This document shows positions 26,176 through 35,320 of a stretch of DNA of 64,000 bases, piece after piece. A program made the translations under genes and the position numbers. Origin of the DNA: Marinomonas ostreistagni (GTDB lineage: Bacteria; Pseudomonadota; Gammaproteobacteria; Pseudomonadales; Marinomonadaceae). The stretch's first letter is position 1. The number at the start of each line of letters is the position of its first letter. The notes under the pieces were generated by a model. It did no database searches, was not told the DNA's origin, and was given only the letters and a program-made list of their open reading frames with translations. Where the stretch lies: positions 124,001-188,000 of the forward strand of contig NZ_JAEMUH010000010.1 of assembly GCF_016461785.1 (NCBI RefSeq), written 5' to 3'.

Positions 26176-28212
26176 CTACTCTGAAGGAACAATGACCTGC
26201 TGGCGACAAATCATTGCGTAAAATTCGCCATGGTGTAATGGTTTTGAAAAATAGTAGCCTTGATACAAACGACAACCGCGCTCGGCAAGAAATTGACGCT
26301 GAACCTCCGTCTCCACTCCTTCTGCAATCACCTCAAGTCCTAGCTTTTTAGCCATAAGTAAAATGACATCAACAATAGGAGCCTCATCTTCTAAGGTATT
26401 AATAGGAGCGATAAAATAACGGTCTATTTTCAATACATTGATGGGTAATTGATTCAAATAGCGTAGAGATGAATAGCCCGTTCCAAAATCATCTATCGAA
26501 AAGGAAATCCCTTGTTCCTGCAATACTTTCATTGACTTAGTAGCTTGGGCAAAGTTGTCAATTAATAAGTTTTCCGTAATTTCAAACTCTACATCAATAT
26601 TATCTAAAGGGTATTTCTTTAAAATAGGCTCAATTCGCGAGATAAAATCTGCCTGCATAAAATGTGAAGGACTAATGTTAATTGAGATGTGGCGAAACGT
26701 TTTAGGTAATCCAGCTTCCTGCCAGCTTTTCACCTTCTTAAGCGTTTCTTCTAATACCCATTCTTCAATAGCGCTGATTTGTCCTGATTCCTCTGCAACA
26801 GAAATAAAGTCAAGTGGTGAAATCATTCCTTTATCTGGGTGTTGCCAACGTAATAATACTTCCGCACCAGAAATAACCCCTTGTACGGTTACCTGCGGTT
26901 GTAGCCATAACTCAAGTTCTTGTTGAGAAATCGCTTTATGAAGCCCCTCCTCCAACTGCCAACGACTTTGAGCCAAACGCTGCATGCTGACATCAAAAAA
27001 TCGATAGCCATGACGCCCTTCAGCTTTAGTTTGGTATAATGCGGTGTCCGCACGGCGAAGTATGTGAGCGCTACTATCATCCTTTTGTGGAAATGTTGTA
27101 AGGCCAATACTGGTCGTACAATGAATCAAGTGCCGACCTACTTGCACAGGAACAGACACTAATGCATTGACTGACGCAGCGAGCTCTTTCGCTGAGGTGA
27201 CTGCTTGGGCTTCCAGTTCATATTGAGCAGGAAGCATAATCACAAATTCATCGCCACCAAAGCGAGCTGTCACAGCATCTTTTGGTAAACTTCTTTTCAA
27301 ACGCTGCGCGAACGTCATTAAAAGTTGATCGCCGACTTGATGACCCAACGAGTCATTAATAGTTTTAAAGCGATCAATATCCAAATACATAACTGCACCA
27401 AAACTGGTTTGACTCTTTAGTTGATTGAGCTGGTCTTCTAAAGACTCAATAAACATTCTCCGATTAGCCAAATCGGTTAACGTATCGTAATAAGCTAAGG
27501 CTTTAATTTGACGGTTTGCTCGGTCTTTTTTATGCCAAATTTGCTCAACACTTTGAACTAACTCTCCTAACTCATCCGTCTTAGTATAAGGAGGGTTCAT
27601 AGGCTCTTTGCGCACTTCACGATCTAAATTTGCAACCCAACGAGCAATCTCTTGTATTGGCTTGGACAAAGCGAAGTAAAATACGACAAACAAAATACTG
27701 CTTAAAAGTAGCGTCGCAATTAAACCTGAAAAGGCTAATGTCACCGCGCGACTGGTCAATCCACTCGCAACATATTGCTTATCTATTGAAAGTAATAACT
27801 TCGCATCACGTTCAACAATGCTCGGGATTTTTATCGTTCGAGAAAGTTGCCTAGGTATGCCAAGCAAGCTGAAACTAAAATTAGACAGCCAATTCACCGG
27901 AGCATAATTTGCTTGTGTTGCACGACCTTTTAGGTCTCCGAAATCATCAAAGACTTCTACCGCCGAAAATAATGGATCAGCTAGGATTATTTCAGCGGTG
28001 CTTTGCACTTGTTGGTCATCTAAGTTGTAAATCGAGCGCTGTAGGCTAGGCATGTAGAGGCTAACAGAACGCTCAATGCTCTCGGTTAGGTTCTCTCGTA
28101 CATGGGTTAGATCGTTGTAAAACTGCAACAGGGCAGAAAAGCCGCCAATTAGAAACGATGTAATGAGGATAATCTTCGCTTGTCGAAATGCTATCCTTTG
28201 CCCCAATTTCAA
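26176..28212 (-). CDS. Membrane GGDEF-EAL cyclic-di-GMP enzyme
   Basis: 678-aa protein with membrane helices near 14-32 and 158-182, a periplasmic sensor between them, a HAMP-like linker, then GGDEF (RFGGDEF, 319-323) and EAL (EVLLRW at 451; DDFG at 574-577) domains. Both catalytic motifs are complete, so either cyclase or phosphodiesterase activity is possible. No inhibitory RxxD site is apparent at the usual spacing before GGDEF. It starts at TTG, placed after AAGGACATCTACA, only 19 nt downstream of a periplasmic solute-binding protein gene, suggesting a ligand-controlled pair. Confidence 0.93.
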   Translation of the reverse strand: MKLGQRIAFRQAKIILITSFLIGGFSALLQFYNDLTHVRENLTESIERSVSLYMPSLQRSIYNLDDQQVQSTAEIILADPLFSAVEVFDDFGDLKGRATQANYAPVNWLSNFSFSLLGIPRQLSRTIKIPSIVERDAKLLLSIDKQYVASGLTSRAVTLAFSGLIATLLLSSILFVVFYFALSKPIQEIARWVANLDREVRKEPMNPPYTKTDELGELVQSVEQIWHKKDRANRQIKALAYYDTLTDLANRRMFIESLEDQLNQLKSQTSFGAVMYLDIDRFKTINDSLGHQVGDQLLMTFAQRLKRSLPKDAVTARFGGDEFVIMLPAQYELEAQAVTSAKELAASVNALVSVPVQVGRHLIHCTTSIGLTTFPQKDDSSAHILRRADTALYQTKAEGRHGYRFFDVSMQRLAQSRWQLEEGLHKAISQQELELWLQPQVTVQGVISGAEVLLRWQHPDKGMISPLDFISVAEESGQISAIEEWVLEETLKKVKSWQEAGLPKTFRHISINISPSHFMQADFISRIEPILKKYPLDNIDVEFEITENLLIDNFAQATKSMKVLQEQGISFSIDDFGTGYSSLRYLNQLPINVLKIDRYFIAPINTLEDEAPIVDVILLMAKKLGLEVIAEGVETEVQRQFLAERGCRLYQGYYFSKPLHHGEFYAMICRQQVIVPSE

Positions 28213-28231
28213 TGTAGATGTCCTTTATATC

Positions 28232-28999
28232 TTAGTTATGAGAAAGGTATTTAGCTCGAATTTCGTCCAAAAGACCATTTTCTTTAATCGTATATAAGCC
28301 TTTATTGGCAGTCCGCAAAATATCCGTTGCATTAGGAAAATCACGACTGATGCAAAGATGTAAAGGTAGGCTCGGCTCATTTATTAAAGAGGTTACTTTT
28401 AAGTCTTCTTCAATATCTAATTTTTTTATGGAATAACGCGCAGGATACTCGGCCATATAAAGCAAGTCTACATCTCGATACATAACAGCTTTGATTGCGC
28501 TGTCTAAATCTGGTGCGCTTTGGTGCTCAAGCTCATTTTCAATCAACTTTTTCTGCATGCCCCAACCATCAACGGTAACGATAGAAAATTTAGATAAATC
28601 TGATAACTCTTGAACTTGGCTTGTATCTAAAGATGTTCGGCTAACAATAGATCTAGACACATTTGAAAGAGGCTCGCTAAAAAGCATGAATGCATCTCTT
28701 GAAGCACGCTTAGAACATGAAACTGTGCCCAGAATTAGACCTAACTCCATTGATTTAACAATACGCTTCCACGGCAGCACATTGAAGCTAACTTCCTGCC
28801 CCTGTGAAGCAAAAGCCGCCTTAACAATATCGACATCCATACCACTGATACGATTATTCTTTTCATCAACTAATATATATGGGGGGTAATCAACCACAGA
28901 AAACGTCATTGTTGCCGCATGACTATTTGTCCCAAGTATTAACGATATCATTAGTGCCACAGAACAAGAGGAAAGCTTAAAGAGTGATTTGGCTATCAT
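28232..28999 (-). CDS. Periplasmic solute-binding protein family 3, sensor-type
   Basis: 255-aa amino-acid-type binding protein (SBP_bac_3 fold) with a signal peptide ending NSHAA near residue 30. Typical stretches are YPPYIL, RISGMDVDIVKAAF and VLPWKRIVKSMELG. No permease or ATPase gene is nearby; the next gene, 19 nt downstream, is a membrane GGDEF-EAL protein. Such orphan binding proteins often feed sensor proteins. The frame begins earlier, but GAGGTTACTATTT precedes the ATG at 28999. The ligand is unknown; the conserved acidic pocket suggests a polar amino acid or a related compound. Confidence 0.85.
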   Translation of the reverse strand: MIAKSLFKLSSCSVALMISLILGTNSHAATMTFSVVDYPPYILVDEKNNRISGMDVDIVKAAFASQGQEVSFNVLPWKRIVKSMELGLILGTVSCSKRASRDAFMLFSEPLSNVSRSIVSRTSLDTSQVQELSDLSKFSIVTVDGWGMQKKLIENELEHQSAPDLDSAIKAVMYRDVDLLYMAEYPARYSIKKLDIEEDLKVTSLINEPSLPLHLCISRDFPNATDILRTANKGLYTIKENGLLDEIRAKYLSHN

Positions 29000-29109
29000 A
29001 AATAGTAACCTCATAAGCTGGATTAAATGTGATAACACCCTACATAATTCGTAGTAAGAAGGTCTAACTACTTCCAGTAAAATAAAACAACACAGTCAAA
29101 ATACAAACA

Positions 29110-29143
29110 AAAAAGCCTCAAGAAAGCACTTTCCTGAGGCTTT
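29110..29143 (-). terminator. Intrinsic terminator of the second dCache chemoreceptor
   Basis: On the minus strand the stem pairs AAAGCCTCAGGAAAG with CTTTCTTGAGGCTTT (one mismatch), then TTTTTTG. It sits about 20 nt after the stop codon. Confidence 0.85.
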
Positions 29144-29163
29144 ACTAGAGCTTTATACAGCCC

Positions 29164-31119
29164 TTATTGACTCGATTTGAAACGGCTAACCATGGATTGT
29201 AAGTCGCTCGCTAAGTTATTCAATGCGGAAGCCGTTTGAGAAACTTGAGACGCTAAGTCTCGAGATTCCCCTGCCCCATCATGAATAACTAATACATTAT
29301 TATTGATTTCTTCAGCAACTAAATGCTGTTCTTCTGCAGAAGCACTAATTTGAATCATCATATCTTTGATGGTCAACACAGAAGACAAAATTTGCTCAAA
29401 GACATGATAAGTCTGAGAGGCAAGCTCTACTGAATTGTGTGCAACTGAAACGCTGTTCTGCATTTTATCAGCAACAGTATTTGTTTGTTGCTGTAAGCGT
29501 GTTAATAGCTTATCAATTTCATCTGTCGACTCGGCCGTTCGACCAGCTAATGTTCTAACCTCATCTGCCACCACGGCAAACCCACGGCCTTGTTCACCCG
29601 CTCGCGCAGCCTCAATAGCTGCATTTAAAGCCAATAAATTGGTTTGTTCAGCAATGGCTTTGATGGTATCTAAAATACCTACAATGTTATTTGATTCTTG
29701 AGAAAGTGTGCTCATGGATTCATTTGAACTATTGATCTCAGATTCTAATTGATTCAAAGAGTCCATAGTTTGCTGAATAAGGCGGTTACCTTCCTGTACT
29801 TGCGATTCACTGTGCTCAGCAGAAGCAGCAGCAGAACTACAATTAGATGCAACTTCATTAGCCGTAGCCACCATTTCATTGAAGGCTGTTGACAAATGAT
29901 CAACCGAATTTGCCTGTTTCATCACAATCCCACTCAAGTCAGCAGACAATGACTCTGAATGGTGAGCTACTTTACCAATTTCATCACATGAATGTTTTGT
30001 CCGTCCGACAATACCATCAATTGAGGCAACAAACTGATTAAAAGCTTGGGCCATTTGACCTGATTCATCTTTTGCTGAAGTGTCTAATCGCTGGGTAAGA
30101 TCGCCTTCACCTTGACTAATATCAGTCAAGCTTTCTGCCATAACTTTAACTGGTTTGACCACCACCTTGGATAAGAATGATCCAATTAATAAAAATATAA
30201 TAATCATAACCAATGAAATAATGGCAATATTTACAATCAGCTGATTCGCTTGAGCATAGACAACCGTACTCGGAATTAAACCGATGAACTTCCATCCTAA
30301 TGCTTCTGACTTATAAACTTGAGCAAACCACTCTTCACCATTAATCGTGATCACTTGAATGTCTTCAGCATCGTTTAGTACCGAATAAGGGCGGGAGGCC
30401 TCTGACAGCTTTTTGAAGTTGTTTTCTGGATCAGCAGGATCGGCAAGAATGGTTTGAGTATCTTCAACCATTACGACATAACCTTGACCTCCAAACTTCA
30501 CTGTTGCTAGTAATTCCGTCAACTTCTTTAGAGTCACATCCACACCAACAACTCCGTAGGCGCCATTTTTTCCTTCAAACCGCTGAACATAATCAACTAA
30601 CGGGGCCCCTGTGAATGTATCTCGGTATGCAGGGATACGAACAGGCTTAGTAGCATTGACAGATAGTTTAAACCAATCTTTCTGCGTCGGATCATAGTTT
30701 TCGCCACTATTACCACGAGGCCATTGTAAATACCCTTTATCCGCCGTTCCGATCCAGATATAAGCCAAATCAGGATGGGTTTCACCAAAGTCGTCAAATA
30801 ATGAAAAGGCAGCTTGTTCCTGAGGAGAGTTAGATTCAGGTGTCATCTTTTGGACAGGTTTGTTGGCATAGCTTTCAATTGTGCCAGGTTCAATCGCATT
30901 AACAGCATTAGATCGTGCAAAAAACGCTGCATTTTCTGCAAGATTATTAAGATACATCGAAAATAAGGCATCAATATGCCCCAGTTCCGAGCGGCTCTGA
31001 TCACCAAACTTCGTCACTGCATCCGAGCGAATACTGCTTATGATCACCAGAGAAACGATTAAAACGGGCAAGATTACTCCCGCAGCGACTAACGCCATAA
31101 TCTTGGCACGAACTGTCAT
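29164..31119 (-). CDS. Methyl-accepting chemotaxis protein with dCache sensor, near-consensus amino-acid motif
   Basis: 651-aa chemoreceptor. Membrane helices lie near 8-30 and about 280-300, enclosing a dCache_1 domain; HAMP and a standard signalling domain follow ([19 protein letters not shown]). The ligand motif reads Y142-DPTQ-K147-D-W149-F150 and D194 (GVVGVDV). In amino-acid sensors such as PctA the pattern is Y, R, W, Y, D; here R is K and the last Y is F, so it is close to, but not, the amino-acid motif. GAGGTTTCA precedes the ATG. The 5' region carries several A+T-rich inverted repeats. Confidence 0.95.
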   Translation of the reverse strand: MTVRAKIMALVAAGVILPVLIVSLVIISSIRSDAVTKFGDQSRSELGHIDALFSMYLNNLAENAAFFARSNAVNAIEPGTIESYANKPVQKMTPESNSPQEQAAFSLFDDFGETHPDLAYIWIGTADKGYLQWPRGNSGENYDPTQKDWFKLSVNATKPVRIPAYRDTFTGAPLVDYVQRFEGKNGAYGVVGVDVTLKKLTELLATVKFGGQGYVVMVEDTQTILADPADPENNFKKLSEASRPYSVLNDAEDIQVITINGEEWFAQVYKSEALGWKFIGLIPSTVVYAQANQLIVNIAIISLVMIIIFLLIGSFLSKVVVKPVKVMAESLTDISQGEGDLTQRLDTSAKDESGQMAQAFNQFVASIDGIVGRTKHSCDEIGKVAHHSESLSADLSGIVMKQANSVDHLSTAFNEMVATANEVASNCSSAAASAEHSESQVQEGNRLIQQTMDSLNQLESEINSSNESMSTLSQESNNIVGILDTIKAIAEQTNLLALNAAIEAARAGEQGRGFAVVADEVRTLAGRTAESTDEIDKLLTRLQQQTNTVADKMQNSVSVAHNSVELASQTYHVFEQILSSVLTIKDMMIQISASAEEQHLVAEEINNNVLVIHDGAGESRDLASQVSQTASALNNLASDLQSMVSRFKSSQ

Positions 31120-31240
31120 TGAAACCTCTTCATACTGTTTTACTGGGCTATACCCATTATTCTATTAAGTCGAAAACTTAGTTGTTCTATCACAACCAGC
31201 ATCACCCAAAACACAGCATGTCCTTGCTACGTGGTGCGTG

Positions 31241-31291
31241 TATAAATGATTAAATCATCATTTATAAGTATCCACTCTACTTATAAATGAT
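31241..31291. repeat. Three alternating copies of a 10-bp element (TATAAATGAT)
   Basis: TATAAATGAT at 31241, ATCATTTATA (inverted) at 31257-31266 and TATAAATGAT again at 31282. The second and third copies form a perfect 13-bp inverted repeat ATCATTTATAAGT / ACTTATAAATGAT with a 9-nt spacer (31257-31269, 31279-31291). This looks like a multi-site operator, about 120-170 nt upstream of the dCache chemoreceptor gene. Confidence 0.6.
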
Positions 31292-31328
31292 TGTAGCACC
31301 TGTAACAATAGAGAGCCTCATTCGAGCA

Positions 31329-31369
31329 ACTAGTAGCGACAGAATAAAGGATTATCTGTCGCTACTAGT
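31329..31369. repeat. Perfect 15-bp inverted repeat in intergenic region
   Basis: ACTAGTAGCGACAGA (31329-31343) and TCTGTCGCTACTAGT (31355-31369) are perfect complements, with an 11-nt loop. It is 40 nt downstream of the unknown minus-strand gene and upstream of the chemoreceptor gene. No thymine tract follows on either strand, so it is not a normal terminator. The 289-bp gap 31120-31408 holds no other gene that I can see. Confidence 0.7.
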
Positions 31370-31408
31370 CATAAGGCAACCTAAAATAAAGAAAGGAACA
31401 GAAAGGAT

Positions 31409-31993
31409 TTATGCGCGGAAAGTATACGTAAGAATGTCAGCTATTTTCCGATCAATAACAATTCCTACAGCGGAAAAGTCTTCACGTTTTATCTGATAAA
31501 GTAACGGCTTAATTTCACGTAGCTTCACAATCGCTTTTGGGTCTTCCGTCAACAAAACCGCCACATAAGAAAATGCATCATAATAAGCAAAACCATTATC
31601 TTTCAGCGCATTTAAATATGAATCTAGAGTCTCTTCACCAAATACTTGTTTGATAGCAGTGACTGCACCATATACTGCAACGCCTTCACTTAACGCTGTA
31701 TACTTTTCATCTTCAGATTGTTTCGGGTAAAGGCCTCTAACCAAAACCTGCATAATATCTGCAAGCAACATCACTTCGTTCGTGAAAGTGCGAGCAGGCA
31801 TAATAACTTTGTAATCGAATGGCTGACTTGTATTCGGAAAAATAAACTCAGGTTGGGCAATATCAGAGCTTACCTCAAATCCCAAAAACTGAGCTTTTTC
31901 GTAGGCTGGACCAAATAAAAACTCAACGGCAGGTAACCACGCATCACGAACTTTATCGAGTTTCAGAACCTGCTCTTGCTGTATTTCAGACAC
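31409..31993 (-). CDS. Hypothetical protein, possibly a degenerate gluzincin-like fold
   Basis: 194-aa protein not recognised as any named family. No signal peptide or membrane helix. Residues YTALSEGVAVYGA resemble the LxEGxAxY segment that follows HExxH in gluzincin peptidases, and the preceding region (EVMLLADIMQVLVRG) sits where HExxH would be but lacks histidines, so it could be an inactive relative; this is a pattern-based guess only. The frame extends 13 codons upstream, but GGGAG stands 6 nt before the GTG at 31993. It lies between two signalling genes on the same strand. Confidence 0.55.
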   Translation of the reverse strand: MSEIQQEQVLKLDKVRDAWLPAVEFLFGPAYEKAQFLGFEVSSDIAQPEFIFPNTSQPFDYKVIMPARTFTNEVMLLADIMQVLVRGLYPKQSEDEKYTALSEGVAVYGAVTAIKQVFGEETLDSYLNALKDNGFAYYDAFSYVAVLLTEDPKAIVKLREIKPLLYQIKREDFSAVGIVIDRKIADILTYTFRA

Positions 31994-32110
31994 CTTTCTC
32001 TCCCAAACTGATATACATATCTCTGAGGTCATTCAGAGGATTGTGGCAGACAATAGCATATTTCAAATGGTGGCTCTAATCATGACTTTAGAATCAATCA
32101 GAAAACCTTT

Positions 32111-33889
32111 TTAGCTAATTGAACGATCTGATGAGGAATAGAGAACGAACTGATTTTTGCCTTTGGATTTCGCCTGATACATCGCATGATCAGCTTGTTG
32201 TATAAGTGACTCTGCGCTTTGACCGGATGAATCCATAATGGCTCCTCCAATACTCATTGAGCAATTGTAAGATAAACCTTCGAGATCATAAGGTTCGTTG
32301 ACGGACTCAGCAATAGAATGAGCAAATTCTTCCACCCAATTGCTTGAGTTAGAATCTGACCATCTAGGCCCCTGCATAACAATAATAAACTCGTCTCCAC
32401 CTATTCGAGCGGCATAGCCTAAATCATTCATCATACCATTGATGCGCGTCGCAACTTGTTTGAGTAAAGCGTCTCCAGATTCATGACCTCTTGTATCGTT
32501 CAATGGTTTAAAGTTATCCAAATCTAAAAAGAAAACCGCAAGTTGAGTTTTATCTATCACTGCATCTTTACATGATTCAGGTAATTTTGAATATAGGAAG
32601 CGACGATTTGCCAACCCCGTCAACGTATCGAAATAGACAAGTCTATGTATTTCAGCCTCAGCAGCTTTTGCTTTTGAGATATCTCGAGCAATTTTGGAAG
32701 CACCAATCACTTCGCCCTCACTATTAAAAATTGGTGAGATTGTTACAGAAAGGTCTATCAAACTGCCATCTTTGTGAAGACGTTGCGTCTCAAAGTGATC
32801 TACTTTCTCTCCACGAGCTATTTTTGCAAGAATTTCAGGCTCCTCATGTTGGCGCTCTTCCGGAATAATGGTGGATAGAGGTTTGCCAATCATTTCTTCG
32901 GCAGAGTAACCAAATAATCGAACAGCACCTTGATTCCAGCTAGCGATGATGCCGTGGATATTTTTACTGATGATTGCGTCATCAGAGGAGTCGACAATAG
33001 CTCGAAAATGCGCCAGATTTAATGTTGCTAAACTTCTTTGTGTTTTAGCTAACCATCCCAGGACACTTTCTTGGTTTTTGTCATCAATACTAACCGCTGT
33101 TAAAAAGTCACCTTTACCCAACCGTTTAATAATACGCTGCAACTCTGGGATAGAGCAGCCAATAACCTGCTTCAAGTGCTGGCCAGTTTTAAAGATACAC
33201 CACGTCAGAAGGACACTCACAACTAGCAAAAACATCGTGGCGAAATATAGATTTCTCTTTACTAGATCCACTTTCGCTTGAGTTCTAGATATGATCATTT
33301 GTTCAGCTTCAAAAATCGGCTTCATGATGTCAACTTTTGTATTGACAAAATAATCATCAGCTAACATATCAAACGCTAGGTTACGCTTATCAAAATCTAC
33401 AGGAGTGTCTTCGTCAACCAACTCCATAGCTCGTAACTCAATACCCACTAATGCATCAGAATTGTATTTTGCCGTAACGACGCGGCGCCACTCATCATCT
33501 GTAAGCCCTGCATCGCGTAACAAATCTAGCAGAGGAACTGCTTCACCATATTTTTCTTCGTCTCTAGCGGTGAATATATTTAGATCCCAGTAGACAAGAG
33601 AATAGCTTTTAGGCCTGGGCAATGTTCCATTACGGATTCCCACCAATTCGATGAATAAAGACTTATAGACAGGGTCTAGCGTTGTCACATAATTTCTAGA
33701 TAACTTTGCTAGATCATTAGAGGATTGACGTAACTCTTCCACCAAACCAACGGAATAGTCTCTTTTCAATAAAGCTTTTTCATAACGAGACTGTTCAAGT
33801 ATGACAACTGCCAAACTAGCAACCATTAAGAATACAAACAGCAACATAGCATTGAGGTAGAGCTTAAATTTTGTCGGCCTGTAGCCCAT
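32111..33889 (-). CDS. PAS-GGDEF diguanylate cyclase with large N-terminal sensor
   Basis: 592-aa membrane protein. Helices near 10-32 and about 210-230 enclose an extracytoplasmic helical region. A HAMP-like linker, a PAS domain (about 290-405; SSDDAIISKNIHG, HKDGSLIDLSVTISP) and a GGDEF domain follow. The catalytic motif is intact (RIGGDEF), with LDLDNFKPLND as the metal-binding loop, so cyclase activity is expected; no EAL domain. The frame starts at GTG 33901, but GGAG 6 nt before the ATG at 33889 favours that start. The PAS domain resembles those of the degenerate GGDEF-EAL protein at 14914. Confidence 0.92.
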   Translation of the reverse strand: MGYRPTKFKLYLNAMLLFVFLMVASLAVVILEQSRYEKALLKRDYSVGLVEELRQSSNDLAKLSRNYVTTLDPVYKSLFIELVGIRNGTLPRPKSYSLVYWDLNIFTARDEEKYGEAVPLLDLLRDAGLTDDEWRRVVTAKYNSDALVGIELRAMELVDEDTPVDFDKRNLAFDMLADDYFVNTKVDIMKPIFEAEQMIISRTQAKVDLVKRNLYFATMFLLVVSVLLTWCIFKTGQHLKQVIGCSIPELQRIIKRLGKGDFLTAVSIDDKNQESVLGWLAKTQRSLATLNLAHFRAIVDSSDDAIISKNIHGIIASWNQGAVRLFGYSAEEMIGKPLSTIIPEERQHEEPEILAKIARGEKVDHFETQRLHKDGSLIDLSVTISPIFNSEGEVIGASKIARDISKAKAAEAEIHRLVYFDTLTGLANRRFLYSKLPESCKDAVIDKTQLAVFFLDLDNFKPLNDTRGHESGDALLKQVATRINGMMNDLGYAARIGGDEFIIVMQGPRWSDSNSSNWVEEFAHSIAESVNEPYDLEGLSYNCSMSIGGAIMDSSGQSAESLIQQADHAMYQAKSKGKNQFVLYSSSDRSIS

Positions 33890-33985
33890 AAACATCTCCA
33901 CTAATCATCACCTATGTTGCTAACATACTAGATAGCTCTTATCGTAGTCATATTATTAAATGTAACAAAGTTAAGAGTTTATGCT

Positions 33986-34015
33986 AAAAAAAGCTCTGTA
34001 ATCACAGAGCTTTTT
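33986..34015 (-). terminator. Intrinsic terminator of the cob operon
   Basis: Perfect 12-bp stem AAAAAGCTCTGT / ACAGAGCTTTTT with a 4-nt loop. On the minus strand it ends in seven thymines, just after the cbiX stop codon, closing the cobJ-to-cbiX transcript. Confidence 0.93.
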
Positions 34016-34019
34016 ATCA

Positions 34020-35255
34020 TTAACGCTGATGCGCTTGCGCTGCCTTACTACAGTCGCCTTCAATACGATCTTTTTCTTGCTCTAAAATCTCTTCCGTAAA
34101 CTGCCCCATAAAGCAACAGCAAATACCTTCACCAATCATAGTACGAGGCCCCATTGGATGCCCAATATGTTGGTAAACTCCATGGTGATGGTGCCCATGA
34201 TCATGAGAATGGCCATGTGTATGCCCGTGATGATGGTGGCCATGACTATGATCGTGACTGTGGGAATGTTCGTGCGCATGGCTATGAGAATGATCAATAG
34301 CTTTAATCGTGCCAAAGGTCATCTCATGTTTTTGATCCGACTCTGACAGGCCTTGGGTATCGTCTTCAGGGTCCACGAACTCAGCATGATGATGATGCAC
34401 ATCCACTTCACCCGCCGCTAAACGTCGTTTGAAAGAGCTCATCAAGGTCTCTTCTGCGCTATTAAATAGCGAACCGTCCATGATTTCATTAACGCGGTTT
34501 TCAAACGCATCAATGACGCGCTCGTGATCACTTAGGTAATGAGCTTGGATAAACTCAATGCCCGGATTTTCCTGTGCCACCTTGTCCACGTAACCTTGGA
34601 TGCGCTTAATCAAACGCCCCGTAAACAGGAAGTACGGTGCCACTACGATGCGTTTAAAGCCCAGTTTGACTAACTTCTCAAGGCCAACACCCACAGATGG
34701 ATAAGTTACCCCTGAATAGACCGTATCGGCCCAACCAAAGCCCATGTTTTCATTTACAATACGCGTTAGCTTAGCGGCTTCGGCGTTGGCAGAGGTATCA
34801 GAAGTGCCACGCCCCACCACAACTAACATGGTGTCGTACAGTTCATCAGGTGGGTTGTTTGGGTCTAGGCCAAGAGATTCATAGATTCGTGCCTGAAATG
34901 CCTCGATCATGTCTTCCTGCAGCCCCAGCTCACGGCCGTAATGCATATCCAGCCCATCATTTTTTTCTTGATACGTAGTCAGTACCGATGGGATATCATT
35001 CTTAGCATGTGTTGCTGCGAACAGCATACCTGGAATGGCATAAATATCATTAACACCCTGCTTGATCAGGCTATTTAACCCCATGTGGATGTTTGGTGCA
35101 GAGAACTCCAAAAAGCCGTATTCAACCGGAAGATCAGGAAAACGGGCTTTTAGCCCTTCGGCCACCAAGCCAAACTCACGTTCTGCATCTTTATCGCGGC
35201 TTCCATGGCCACAAATCATAATGCCTTTCTTTGTCTCTTGGGTTGAAATACTCAT
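34020..35255 (-). CDS. cbiX: CbiX-type cobaltochelatase with histidine-rich C-terminus
   Basis: 411-aa two-part protein. Residues 1-260 are a long-form CbiX chelatase (GIMICGHGSRDKDAEREF with catalytic H17; VVVGRGTSDTSANAEAAK), which inserts cobalt into sirohydrochlorin in the anaerobic B12 route. Residues 322-358 are extremely histidine-rich (about half His, alternating with Asp, Gly and Ser), suggesting metal storage or loading. The tail holds GEGICCCFMGQF (C379-C381), possibly a metal or Fe-S site. It is last in the operon, 65 nt after cobN. Its pairing with the aerobic chelatase CobN is odd. AGAGAGAGAT precedes the ATG. Confidence 0.9.
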   Translation of the reverse strand: MSISTQETKKGIMICGHGSRDKDAEREFGLVAEGLKARFPDLPVEYGFLEFSAPNIHMGLNSLIKQGVNDIYAIPGMLFAATHAKNDIPSVLTTYQEKNDGLDMHYGRELGLQEDMIEAFQARIYESLGLDPNNPPDELYDTMLVVVGRGTSDTSANAEAAKLTRIVNENMGFGWADTVYSGVTYPSVGVGLEKLVKLGFKRIVVAPYFLFTGRLIKRIQGYVDKVAQENPGIEFIQAHYLSDHERVIDAFENRVNEIMDGSLFNSAEETLMSSFKRRLAAGEVDVHHHHAEFVDPEDDTQGLSESDQKHEMTFGTIKAIDHSHSHAHEHSHSHDHSHGHHHHGHTHGHSHDHGHHHHGVYQHIGHPMGPRTMIGEGICCCFMGQFTEEILEQEKDRIEGDCSKAAQAHQR

Positions 35256-35320
35256 ATCTCTCTCTGGGTTAATTTACGCAATTCGCGCATATTTTATAGG
35301 GTTTAATTGTATAGACAAGG

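Noticed and set aside
34198-34300. Short tandem repeat in the CbiX gene as a possible CRISPR or satellite
   Set aside because: It encodes the histidine-rich domain in frame, so the periodicity is codon-driven.
34158-34346. Methionine-rich 62-codon frame on the plus strand
   Set aside because: It is the complement of the CbiX histidine-repeat codons (CAT/ATG), so it is a shadow and not a gene.
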